Shown one piece after another: positions 1 through 9,300 of a stretch of DNA of 64,000 bases. The DNA lies in assembly GCA_963662245.2 (NCBI GenBank), contig CAXXVQ010000009.1:620001-684000 (forward strand). The letters are read 5' to 3'. This DNA comes from JAFGVL01 sp963662245. GTDB taxonomy: Bacteria > Bacteroidota > Bacteroidia > Bacteroidales > Paludibacteraceae. The notes beneath the pieces are model-generated. The model was not told where the DNA came from, did no database searches, and worked only from the letters and a program-made list of their open reading frames with translations. The position numbers were made by a program, and so were the translations under genes. Numbering within the stretch: position 1 is the first letter of the stretch; every line of letters starts with the position of its first letter.

Positions 1-2
1 TA

Positions 3-146
3 AAAGTGATCTTTGGTCCATTTTCAGGTTTTAGTGGAATAATTGAGGAAGTAAACAATGAGAAGAAAAAGCTTAAAGTTATGGTTAAGATTTTTGGGCG
101 GAAAACACCGCTTGAATTAGGTTTCACTCAAGTTGAAAAGGAATAG
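3..146 (+). CDS. nusG: Transcription termination/antitermination protein NusG, C-terminal end (partial)
   Basis: The window opens inside a reading frame that runs 48 codons to a TAG. The translated end has the KOW-domain look of NusG: a VIFGPFSGFSGIIEEV stretch, then a basic segment and a VKIFGRKTPLELGF stretch. NusG binds RNA polymerase and couples it to Rho or to the ribosome through this domain. Its position just before rplK matches the usual secE-nusG-rplK-rplA order. The start and the N-terminal NGN domain lie outside the window. Confidence 0.9.
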   Translation, partial: KVIFGPFSGFSGIIEEVNNEKKKLKVMVKIFGRKTPLELGFTQVEKE

Positions 147-199
147 TTTTTAAGTTGTTACGCACGACTATTTACTTTTAAAACAAAATCAAAATTATT

Positions 200-643
200 A
201 TGGCTAAAGAAGTTGCTGGACTTATAAAATTACAGATTAAGGGTGGTGCTGCAAATCCATCCCCACCAGTAGGGCCTGCATTAGGTGCTAAAGGGATCAA
301 TATTATGGAGTTTTGCAAACAATTCAATGCCAGAACTCAGGATAAAGCAGGTAAAGTATTACCTGTTGTTATCACTTACTATGCTGATAAATCCTTTGAT
401 TTTATCGTAAAAACACCTCCTGTAGCTATTCAGTTAATGGAAGTTGCAAAACTTAAGGGAGGTAGTGCTGAGCCTAACCGTAAAAAAGTTGCTGAATTAA
501 CTTGGGAACAAGTTAAAACTATTGCAGAAGACAAAATGGCAGATTTAAACTGCTTTACAGTAGAGTCAGCAATGAGAATGGTGGCTGGTACAGCGAGAAG
601 TATGGGTATTGCTATCAAAGGCACATTTCCCGATAATAATTAA
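200..643 (+). CDS. rplK: 50S ribosomal protein L11
   Basis: This 147-residue protein has the normal length for L11. It carries the N-terminal segment with PSPPVGPALGAKGINIMEFC and the C-terminal RNA-binding domain with GTARSMGI. L11 binds 23S rRNA in the GTPase-associated centre, where it affects factor binding and the stringent response. It is the first complete gene of the ribosomal-protein/polymerase block and lies 54 nt after nusG. The ATG is preceded by an A-rich leader with no clear Shine-Dalgarno sequence, as is common in Bacteroidota. Confidence 0.98.
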   Translation: MAKEVAGLIKLQIKGGAANPSPPVGPALGAKGINIMEFCKQFNARTQDKAGKVLPVVITYYADKSFDFIVKTPPVAIQLMEVAKLKGGSAEPNRKKVAELTWEQVKTIAEDKMADLNCFTVESAMRMVAGTARSMGIAIKGTFPDNN

Positions 644-663
644 TTAAAACTTCAATTGAACAG

Positions 664-1362
664 ATGAGTAAACTTACAAAAAATCAAAAGTTAGCTTTTG
701 CAAAAATTGAAGAAGGGAAAAGCTATTCATTAAAAGATGCGTCTAATTTAGTAAAAGAAATTACTACATCTAAATTTGATGCTTCTGTGGATGTTGATGT
801 GCGTTTAGGCGTGGACCCTCGCAAAGCTAATCAAATGATTCGTGGGGTTGTTTCATTACCACACGGAACAGGAAAGCAAGTAAAAGTTCTAGCATTATGT
901 ACTCCAGACAAAGAAGCTGAGGCAAAAGAAGCTGGTGCTGATTATGTTGGTCTAGATGAATTTATTGAGAAAATTAAAGGTGGTTGGACTGATATCGATG
1001 TGATTATCACAATGCCTTCAATTATGGGTAAAATAGGTGCTTTAGGTAGAGTATTAGGTCCTCGTGGTTTAATGCCTAACCCTAAAAGCGGTACTGTTAC
1101 TAACGAAGTAGGTAAGGCGGTATCTGAAGTAAAATCAGGTAAGATTGATTTTAAAGTAGACAAATTTGGTATCGTACATACATCAATTGGGAAAGTTTCT
1201 TTCTCTCCTGATCAAATTGCAGATAATGCAAAAGAATTTATTTCTACTTTGATCAAGATGAAGCCTTCTTCAGCAAAAGGTACCTATGTAAAAAGCATTT
1301 ATCTTTCAAGTACAATGAGTCCGGGTATTAAAATAGACCCTAAAACGGTAGAAGAAATTTAA
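664..1362 (+). CDS. rplA: 50S ribosomal protein L1
   Basis: The 232-residue product has the two-domain L1 layout, with the conserved PRGLMPNPKSGTV segment near residues 133-145 and the SSAKGTY segment near the C-terminus. L1 binds 23S rRNA at the mobile L1 stalk and acts in E-site tRNA release. In many bacteria it also represses its own mRNA. It follows rplK by 20 nt, so the two are almost certainly cotranscribed. Confidence 0.98.
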   Translation: MSKLTKNQKLAFAKIEEGKSYSLKDASNLVKEITTSKFDASVDVDVRLGVDPRKANQMIRGVVSLPHGTGKQVKVLALCTPDKEAEAKEAGADYVGLDEFIEKIKGGWTDIDVIITMPSIMGKIGALGRVLGPRGLMPNPKSGTVTNEVGKAVSEVKSGKIDFKVDKFGIVHTSIGKVSFSPDQIADNAKEFISTLIKMKPSSAKGTYVKSIYLSSTMSPGIKIDPKTVEEI

Positions 1363-1374
1363 TAATTTGAACTT

Positions 1375-1890
1375 ATGAAAAAAGAAGATAAAAGCCTAAT
1401 CATAGAACAAATAAAAGAAACTATTGGTGCTTATGCACACTTCTACATTGCTGATATAGGTGGATTAAATTCTGCTAAATCAAGTAATTTAAGAAGATTG
1501 TGTGACAAAAAAGATGTTAAGCTAGTTGTCGTTAAAAATACTTTATTGCGTAAAGCATTAGAGTCATTAGAATCAGATTATTCTCAATTATTTGATGTTT
1601 TAAAAGGTGAAACATCAATTATGTTCTCAAACTCAGGAAATGAGCCTGCAAAGATCATTAAAGAGTTTAGTAAAGGAAATGAGAAACCTGTATTAAAAGC
1701 TGCTTATGTAGAAGAAAGTTTCTATATTGGAGCTAATCAACTAGAAACTCTTGTTAGCATCAAGAGTAAGAATGAGCTTATCGGAGATATCGTTAGCTTA
1801 CTTCAATCTCCAGCGAAAAATGTTGTTTCTGCATTACAATCAGGTGGTTCAACTATTCACGGTGTATTGCAAACTCTTGCTGAGAGATAA
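1375..1890 (+). CDS. rplJ: 50S ribosomal protein L10
   Basis: At 171 residues this fits L10, the base of the L7/L12 stalk. The N-terminal half carries the rRNA-binding domain with the VVKNTLLRKAL motif. The C-terminal helix that takes up L7/L12 dimers follows. The gene starts 12 nt after rplA and lies 46 nt before rplL. In other bacteria the L10-L7/L12 complex represses translation of this mRNA; no leader structure for that was identified here. Confidence 0.98.
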   Translation: MKKEDKSLIIEQIKETIGAYAHFYIADIGGLNSAKSSNLRRLCDKKDVKLVVVKNTLLRKALESLESDYSQLFDVLKGETSIMFSNSGNEPAKIIKEFSKGNEKPVLKAAYVEESFYIGANQLETLVSIKSKNELIGDIVSLLQSPAKNVVSALQSGGSTIHGVLQTLAER

Positions 1891-1936
1891 TATAATAAAT
1901 TTTAATAGTATAAACTTAATTTAAAAAATAAGTAAA

Positions 1937-2314
1937 ATGGCAGAATTGAAAGCTTTTGCAGAACAATTAGTTAACTTGACAGTTAAAGAAGTAAACGAGT
2001 TAGCTCAAATTTTAAAAGACGAATATGGTATCGAACCTGCTGCTGCAGCTGTAGCTGTAGCTGGTCCAGCTGCTGCTGGTGCTGGTGAGGCTGCTGAAGA
2101 AAAAACATCTTTTGATGTTATTTTGAAATCAGCTGGTGCGAACAAACTTGCAATTGTTAAAGCAGTGAAAGAACTTACAGGTCTTGGTTTGAAAGAAGCT
2201 AAAGATTTAGTAGACGGAGCTCCTTCAGCAATTAAAGAAGGCGTTTCTAAAGACGAAGCTGAAGGCTTGAAAAAAGCGCTTGAAGAAGGCGGAGCTGAAG
2301 TTGAACTTAAATAA
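1937..2314 (+). CDS. rplL: 50S ribosomal protein L7/L12
   Basis: This is a 125-residue acidic protein with the L7/L12 plan: an N-terminal dimerisation domain, an Ala/Gly/Val-rich hinge at about residues 38-55, and a C-terminal domain with KAVKELTGLGLKEAKDLV. It recruits translational GTPases to the ribosome. A GC-rich hairpin with a T-run follows it before rpoB, so ribosomal-protein and polymerase expression can be uncoupled by partial termination. Confidence 0.98.
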   Translation: MAELKAFAEQLVNLTVKEVNELAQILKDEYGIEPAAAAVAVAGPAAAGAGEAAEEKTSFDVILKSAGANKLAIVKAVKELTGLGLKEAKDLVDGAPSAIKEGVSKDEAEGLKKALEEGGAEVELK

Positions 2315-2341
2315 GAAACTTCCCTCCTGAAAAGGAGATAC

Positions 2342-2380
2342 GGTTTAGAGTCCCACGGTTGTGGGGCTCTAAACCTTTTT
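2342..2380 (+). terminator. rplL-rpoB intergenic hairpin terminator or attenuator
   Basis: A 15-bp arm, GGTTTAGAGTCCCAC, is nearly complementary to GTGGGGCTCTAAACC after a 4-nt loop, and TTTTT follows directly. It sits between rplL and rpoB, the place where partial terminators set the ratio of ribosomal proteins to polymerase in other bacteria. Confidence 0.85.
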
Positions 2381-2419
2381 ATGTATTAAATAACTAAGTT
2401 CAATTAATATCTTTGACAA

Positions 2420-5400
2420 ATGTCTTCAACTGCTGTAAATCAAAGAATTAACTTTGCCTCAATTAAAAGCCCGTTACAATATCCGGACTTTCTTGAGATT
2501 CAATTAAAATCCTTTAAGGATTTCTTTCAATTAGATACACCGGCTGAGCGTCGTAAGAACGAAGGCCTGTATAAAGTATTTGCAGAGAACTTTCCTATTG
2601 CAGATACTCGTAATAACTTTATACTTGAGTTTTTAGACTACTATGTAGATCCTCCTCGTTATTCTATCGATGAGTGTATTGAAAGAGGTCTAACTTATAG
2701 TGTTCCACTAAAAGCAAAACTAAAACTATACTGTACTGATCCTGAGCATGAGGACTTCGATACAGTAATACAAGATGTTTACTTGGGGCCTATTCCTTAT
2801 ATGACTCCAAAAGGAACTTTTGTAATCAACGGTGCTGAGCGTGTTGTTGTATCTCAACTTCACCGTTCTCCAGGTGTGTTCTTTGGACAAAGTTTACATG
2901 CCAATGGTACCAAACTTTACTCTGCTAGAATTATACCTTTCAAAGGTTCATGGATTGAGTTTGCAACTGACATTAATAGTGTTATGTATGCCTACATTGA
3001 CCGTAAGAAAAAACTTCCGGTTACAACTCTTTTGCGTGCAATTGGTTTTGAAAGCGATAAAGATATATTAGAAATCTTTGGATTAGCTGAAGAATTCAAA
3101 GTGAATAAAACCAACTTGAAAAAAGTAGTTGGTAGAAAACTTGCAGCTCGTGTTTTGAAAACATGGGTTGAGGATTTTGTAGATGAGGATACTGGTGAGG
3201 TAACTACAATTGAGCGTAACGAGGTAATTATTGATCGTGAAATTGTAATCGAAAACTCTCATGTTGAAGATATTCTTGAGTCTGGTGCTCAAACTATTCT
3301 TTTACATAAAGAAGACCAAGGTTTAAGTGATTATGCAATCATTTATAATACCCTTCAAAAAGACCCAAGTAACTCGGAAAAAGAAGCTGTGCTTTATATT
3401 TATCGTCAGCTTCGTAATGCAGAGCCTGCTGATGATGCTACTGCGAGAGAGGTAATTAATGGATTATTCTTCTCAGAGAAGCGTTATGATTTAGGTGATG
3501 TAGGTCGTTATAGAATCAACAAAAAGTTGAACCTTTCTACCGATATGGATGTAAGAGTTTTAACTAAAGAAGATATGATTGAGATCATTAGATATTTGAT
3601 CCAATTAATAAACTCTAAAGCTGATGTTGATGATATTGACCACTTAAGTAACCGTCGTGTTAGAACAGTAGGTGAGCAATTAAATAATCAATTTGGTGTA
3701 GGTCTAGCTCGTATGGCTAGAACTATTCGTGAGCGTATGAATGTTCGCGATAACGAAGTCTTTACTCCAGTTGATTTGATTAACGCTAAGACTATATCGT
3801 CAGTTATCAATTCATTCTTTGGAACAAATGCATTATCACAGTTTATGGATCAAACGAATCCATTGGCTGAGATTACTCACAAGCGTCGTATGTCTGCGTT
3901 AGGGCCTGGTGGTCTTTCTCGTGAGCGTGCAGGTTTTGAGGTGCGTGATGTTCACTATACTCACTATGGTCGTTTATGTCCAATTGAAACACCAGAGGGT
4001 CCAAACATTGGTTTGATTTCTTCTCTTTGTGTATATGCAAAAATCAATGACCTTGGATTTATTGAAACACCTTATCGTAAGGTTGAAAATTCAAAAGTTG
4101 ATGTTTCTGAAAATGGAATCGAATATTTAACTGCTGAAGAAGAAGAAGGGAAAATTATTGCTCAAGGAAATGCCCCATTAACAGAAGATGGTTCATTTAT
4201 CAGAGATAAAGTTAAGTCTCGTCAAGAGGCTGACTTCCCGGTTGTAGATCCTTCAGAAGTTCAGTTAATGGATGTATCTCCAACTCAGATTGCATCTATT
4301 GCAGCTTCGTTAATTCCTTTCTTGGAGCATGATGATGCGAACCGTGCCTTAATGGGATCAAACATGATGCGTCAGGCAGTGCCTTTATTGCGTTGTGATT
4401 CTCCAATAGTTGGTACAGGTATTGAACATCAACTTGTAAGTGATTCTAGAACTCAAATTGCTGCTGAAAAAGACGGTGTTATTGAGTTTGTTGATGCAAC
4501 TTGTATTAAAGTTAGATATGAGAGATCTGAGGATGAGGAATTTGTAAGTTTTGATGATAGTGTTATAACTTATAATATTCCTAAATTCCAGAAAACTAAC
4601 CAAAGTACTACAATTGACCTTCGTCCTATTGTGAAAAGAGGGGATAAAGTTGTACCAGGTCAGATTTTAACAGAGGGTTATTCTACTCAAGATGGAGAAT
4701 TAGCTATTGGTAAAAACTTACTTGTAGCCTTCATGCCTTGGAAAGGGTATAACTTTGAGGATGCGATCGTAATTAATGAGCGTGTAGTTAAAGAAGATAT
4801 TTTTACTTCAGTTCATGTCGATGAATATTCTTTAGAAGTTCGTGAAACTAAACGCGGAATGGAAGAGCTTACTTCTGATATTCCTAATGTTAGTGAAGAA
4901 GCAACTAAAGATCTCGACGAGAATGGTATTATCCGTGTAGGTGCTCAGGTTAATCCTGGAGATATCCTAATCGGTAAGATTACTCCAAAAGGAGAATCAG
5001 ATCCTTCTCCAGAAGAAAAATTATTGCGTGCAATCTTTGGTGATAAAGCTGGTGATGTTAAAGATGCATCACTTAAAGCATCTCCATCGTTAGCAGGTGT
5101 GGTAATTGATAAAAAATTATTCTCAAAAGCTATTAAGAATAGAAAATCTAAATTATCAGATAAAGCTATTCTTCCTAAGTTAGATGAAGAATTTGATGTA
5201 CAAGTTGCTGCGTTAAAATCAGTTTTAATTGAAAAATTAATGGTTTTAACTAGTGGTAAAACTTCTCAAGGAGTAAAAGATTACTTAGGTAATGAAATTA
5301 TCCCTAAAGGAAGTAAGTTTACTCAAAAAGCATTAAATGAGATTGACTTTACAGCTGTTCATGTTACAAAATGGACAACTGATGCTCATAAAAATGAGTT

Positions 5401-6232
5401 AATCAGAGATGTTATTGTAAACTTCTTGAAAAAATATAAGGAACTTGACGCACAATTAAAACGCAAAAAGTTCAATTTAACTATTGGTGATGAACTTCCA
5501 GCAGGAACTATCCAATTAGCAAAAGTTTATATTGCTAAAAAGCGTAAAGTTCGTGTGGGAGATAAGATGGCAGGTCGTCACGGTAACAAAGGTATCGTGT
5601 CAAGAATTGTTCGTCAAGAAGATATGCCATTCCTTGAGGATGGAACACCAGTAGATATTGTACTTAACCCGCTTGGGGTACCTTCTCGTATGAACCTTGG
5701 ACAGATTTTCGAAACTGTTTTAGGATGGGCAGGTAAGAACCTTGGAGTTAAGTTTGCAACTCCTATCTTTGACGGAGCAAGCATGGATGATTTAAATGCT
5801 TGGACTGCAAAAGCTGGAGTCCCTCAATATGGTAGAACATTCTTATGTGATGGTGGAACAGGTGAACCATTTGACCAACCTGCAACTGTAGGTGTTATCT
5901 ATATGTTGAAATTAGGTCACATGGTTGAGGATAAAATGCATGCTCGTTCTATCGGACCATACTCTCTTATTACTCAACAACCACTTGGAGGTAAAGCTCA
6001 GTTTGGTGGTCAGCGTTTTGGAGAGATGGAGGTTTGGGCTCTTGAAGCATTTGGTGCTGCTCATATCTTGCAAGAAATCCTTACAATTAAGTCTGATGAT
6101 GTTATGGGTAGAGCTCGTGCATATGAGGCAATTGTAAAAGGAGAGCCAATGCCAACTCCAGGTATCCCTGAATCACTTAATGTATTATTACATGAGTTGA
6201 GAGGTTTGGGATTAAGTATTAATTTAGATTAA
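2420..6232 (+). CDS. rpoB: DNA-directed RNA polymerase subunit beta
   Basis: The 1270-residue product matches full-length Bacteroidota RpoB. Visible landmarks are the rifampicin-region segment FGTNALSQFMDQTNPLAE followed by HKRRMSALGPGG, the PIETPEGPNIGLI motif, and the C-terminal GGQRFGEMEVWALEAFGAA block that contacts beta-prime. The rifampicin-cluster residues seen (Q, D, H, R, S) look wild type. The product forms half of the polymerase active cleft. The gene lies 73 nt upstream of rpoC. Confidence 0.99.
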   Translation: MSSTAVNQRINFASIKSPLQYPDFLEIQLKSFKDFFQLDTPAERRKNEGLYKVFAENFPIADTRNNFILEFLDYYVDPPRYSIDECIERGLTYSVPLKAKLKLYCTDPEHEDFDTVIQDVYLGPIPYMTPKGTFVINGAERVVVSQLHRSPGVFFGQSLHANGTKLYSARIIPFKGSWIEFATDINSVMYAYIDRKKKLPVTTLLRAIGFESDKDILEIFGLAEEFKVNKTNLKKVVGRKLAARVLKTWVEDFVDEDTGEVTTIERNEVIIDREIVIENSHVEDILESGAQTILLHKEDQGLSDYAIIYNTLQKDPSNSEKEAVLYIYRQLRNAEPADDATAREVINGLFFSEKRYDLGDVGRYRINKKLNLSTDMDVRVLTKEDMIEIIRYLIQLINSKADVDDIDHLSNRRVRTVGEQLNNQFGVGLARMARTIRERMNVRDNEVFTPVDLINAKTISSVINSFFGTNALSQFMDQTNPLAEITHKRRMSALGPGGLSRERAGFEVRDVHYTHYGRLCPIETPEGPNIGLISSLCVYAKINDLGFIETPYRKVENSKVDVSENGIEYLTAEEEEGKIIAQGNAPLTEDGSFIRDKVKSRQEADFPVVDPSEVQLMDVSPTQIASIAASLIPFLEHDDANRALMGSNMMRQAVPLLRCDSPIVGTGIEHQLVSDSRTQIAAEKDGVIEFVDATCIKVRYERSEDEEFVSFDDSVITYNIPKFQKTNQSTTIDLRPIVKRGDKVVPGQILTEGYSTQDGELAIGKNLLVAFMPWKGYNFEDAIVINERVVKEDIFTSVHVDEYSLEVRETKRGMEELTSDIPNVSEEATKDLDENGIIRVGAQVNPGDILIGKITPKGESDPSPEEKLLRAIFGDKAGDVKDASLKASPSLAGVVIDKKLFSKAIKNRKSKLSDKAILPKLDEEFDVQVAALKSVLIEKLMVLTSGKTSQGVKDYLGNEIIPKGSKFTQKALNEIDFTAVHVTKWTTDAHKNELIRDVIVNFLKKYKELDAQLKRKKFNLTIGDELPAGTIQLAKVYIAKKRKVRVGDKMAGRHGNKGIVSRIVRQEDMPFLEDGTPVDIVLNPLGVPSRMNLGQIFETVLGWAGKNLGVKFATPIFDGASMDDLNAWTAKAGVPQYGRTFLCDGGTGEPFDQPATVGVIYMLKLGHMVEDKMHARSIGPYSLITQQPLGGKAQFGGQRFGEMEVWALEAFGAAHILQEILTIKSDDVMGRARAYEAIVKGEPMPTPGIPESLNVLLHELRGLGLSINLD

Positions 6233-6247
6233 TAAACTTGCATAAAG

Positions 6248-6278
6248 AAAGTATTGAGGGAATTTTCTTCAATACTTT
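6248..6278 (+). terminator. Hairpin between rpoB and rpoC (weak)
   Basis: AAAGTATTGA and TCAATACTTT form a 10-bp AT-rich stem in the rpoB-rpoC gap. The following T-run is short and broken by C. A strong stop here would be costly, so a role in RNA processing or pausing is as likely as termination. Confidence 0.4.
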
Positions 6279-6305
6279 TCTTCGTGCTAAAGCTGTCAAT
6301 ATAAT

Positions 6306-9300
6306 ATGGCTTTTAGAAAAGAGAACAAGGCTAAAAGTAATTTTAGTAAAATTTCCATTGGTTTAGCTTCACCAGAAGAAATTCTTGAGTTATCAAGTGG
6401 TGAGGTTTTAAAACCGGAAACAATTAACTACCGTACATACAAACCAGAAAGAGATGGTTTGTTTTGTGAGAGAATCTTTGGTCCAGTAAAAGACTATGAA
6501 TGCCATTGTGGTAAGTACAAGCGTATCCGATATAAAGGAATTGTTTGTGACCGTTGTGGTGTTGAAGTTACTGAGAAAAAAGTTCGTCGTGAGCGTATGG
6601 GACATATTCAGTTGGTTGTTCCAGTAGCTCATATTTGGTACTTCCGTTCTTTACCTAATAAAATTGGTTATTTATTAGGTATGCCAAGTAAAAAATTGGA
6701 TACAATTATATATTATGAAAAATATGTAGTTATTCAATCTGGTATTCTTGCTGAGCAAGATGGAATTGAAGAAGGATCATTACTTTCTGAAGATGAATAT
6801 TTGGATATCTTAGAGGCACTTCCTCGTGAGAACCAGATGTTAGAAGATACAGACCCAAATAAGTTTATTGCTAAAATGGGTGCTGAAGCTGTTTATGATA
6901 TGTTAGCTCGTATTGATTTAGATACATTATCATATGAGTTGCGTCATAAAGCAGATACAGATACATCTCAACAAAGAAAAAATGAAGCATTAAAAAGATT
7001 ACAAGTAGTTGAATCATTTAGAGCTTCAAAAAATCGTAACAATCCGGAATGGATGATTGTTAAGATTGTTCCTGTTATTCCACCTGAGTTGCGTCCGTTA
7101 GTTCCTCTAGATGGAGGTCGTTTTGCAACTTCGGATTTGAATGACTTATATCGTCGTGTTATTATCCGTAATAACCGTCTAAAAAGACTTATTGAAATCA
7201 AAGCTCCAGAAGTTATTTTGCGTAACGAAAAGCGTATGCTTCAAGAGTCTGTTGATTCATTATTTGATAACTCTCGTAAGTCAAGTGCAGTTAAGACTGA
7301 TGCTAATCGTCCTTTAAAATCTCTTTCAGATTCATTGAAAGGTAAACAAGGTCGTTTCCGTCAAAACTTGCTTGGTAAGCGTGTTGACTACTCTGCTCGT
7401 TCTGTAATCGTAGTTGGACCAGAACTTAAAATGCATGAGTGTGGTCTTCCTAAAGGAATGGCTGCAGAGCTTTACAAACCATTCGTAATTCGTAAGTTAA
7501 TTGAGCGTGGAATTGTAAAAACTGTAAAATCAGCTAAGAAGATCATTGACCGTAAAGACCCTGTGGTATGGGATATTTTAGAGCATGTGATGAAAGGACA
7601 TCCCGTGTTACTAAACCGTGCCCCAACTCTTCACCGTTTAGGTATTCAAGCTTTCCAGCCAAAAATGATTGAAGGGAAAGCGATTCAATTACACCCACTT
7701 TCATGTACTGCCTTCAATGCGGACTTTGACGGTGACCAGATGGCGGTTCACTTACCATTAGGTAATGAAGCTATTTTGGAAGCTCAATTATTGATGTTGG
7801 CTTCTCATAATATCCTTAACCCTGCAAATGGTGCTCCTATTACGGTGCCTTCTCAGGATATGGTGTTAGGTCTTTATTATATCACTAAGCCTCGTACAGG
7901 TGCAAAAGGAGAAGGTATTATCTTCTATGGAACTGAGGAAGCGGAGATTGCATATAATGAAGGTAAAGTAGCTCTTCATGCAAATATTAAAATTAAAACT
8001 AAAGACTTAAATGATAAGAAGGAATTAGTTGATACAATGATTGAAACTACTGTAGGTCGTGTGCTTGTTAACAAGTTTGTGCCTAAAGAAGTTGGATTTA
8101 TCAATGAGGTTCTTTCTAAAAAGTCTTTACGCGATATCATTGGTAATATTATTAAAGAATGTGGTGTAGCTCGTACTGCTCAATTCTTGGATGATATTAA
8201 AGACTTAGGATATAAGATGGCCTTCAAAGGTGGACTTTCGTTTAACTTAGGTGATGTTATTATTCCTGATGAAAAAGAAACTTTAGTTGCTGAAGGTTAT
8301 GCAGAAGTTGAAGAGATTATGAATAACTATAACATGGGATTCATTACTAACAACGAACGCTATAACCAAATTATTGATACTTGGACGCATGTCAATGCTC
8401 GTCTATCAAATATCTTAATGAATCAGTTATCTACCGACAATCAAGGATTTAATGCTGTATACATGATGCTTGATTCTGGTGCCCGTGGTTCTAAAGAGCA
8501 GATTCGTCAGCTTTCTGGTATGCGTGGTCTGATGGCAAAACCTCAGAAATCAGGTGCAGAAGGTGGACAAATTATTGAAAATCCTATCCTTTCTAACTTT
8601 AAAGAAGGTCTTTCTGTGTTAGAGTACTTTATCTCTACTCACGGTGCTCGTAAAGGTTTGGCGGATACGGCTTTGAAAACTGCAGATGCAGGATATTTGA
8701 CTCGTCGTTTGGTGGATGTATCTCAAGATGTTATTATCTCTGAAGAAGATTGTGGTACATTAAGAGGTCTTGTTGCAACTGAGTTGAAAAACAACGAAGA
8801 TGTTGTAGCATCTCTTTATGAAAGAATTCTTGGTCGTGTTTCTGTACATGATGTATTCCATCCACAAACTGGTGACTTAATTGTCTCTTCAGGAGAAGAA
8901 ATAAAAGAAGACCAAGCAAAAGCAATTCAAAACTCACCTATTGAGCGTGTTGAAATTCGTTCAGTATTAACTTGTGAATCTAAACAAGGAGTTTGTGCTA
9001 AATGTTATGGTAGAAACCTTGCTACCGGTAGAATGGTTCAAAAAGGAGAGACTGTTGGTGTTATTGCAGCTCAATCAATTGGTGAGCCGGGAACTCAGTT
9101 GACACTTCGTACATTCCATGTCGGTGGGGTTGCTTCGAATGTTGGAGCGCAATCAGGTATTGTTGCAAGATATGATGGTATTATTGATATTGAAGAACTT
9201 CGTACAGTTGATGTTGAAGGTGCTTCACATCAAGTAGTTGTAGGTCGTTTAGCTGAAATGAAAATCATCGACCCTCATACACAAATTATCCTTACAACTC

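Noticed and set aside
2408..2415. TATCTTTG just before the rpoB ATG as a promoter
   Set aside because: It ends only 4 nt before the start codon, which would require a leaderless message; a chance match is likelier.
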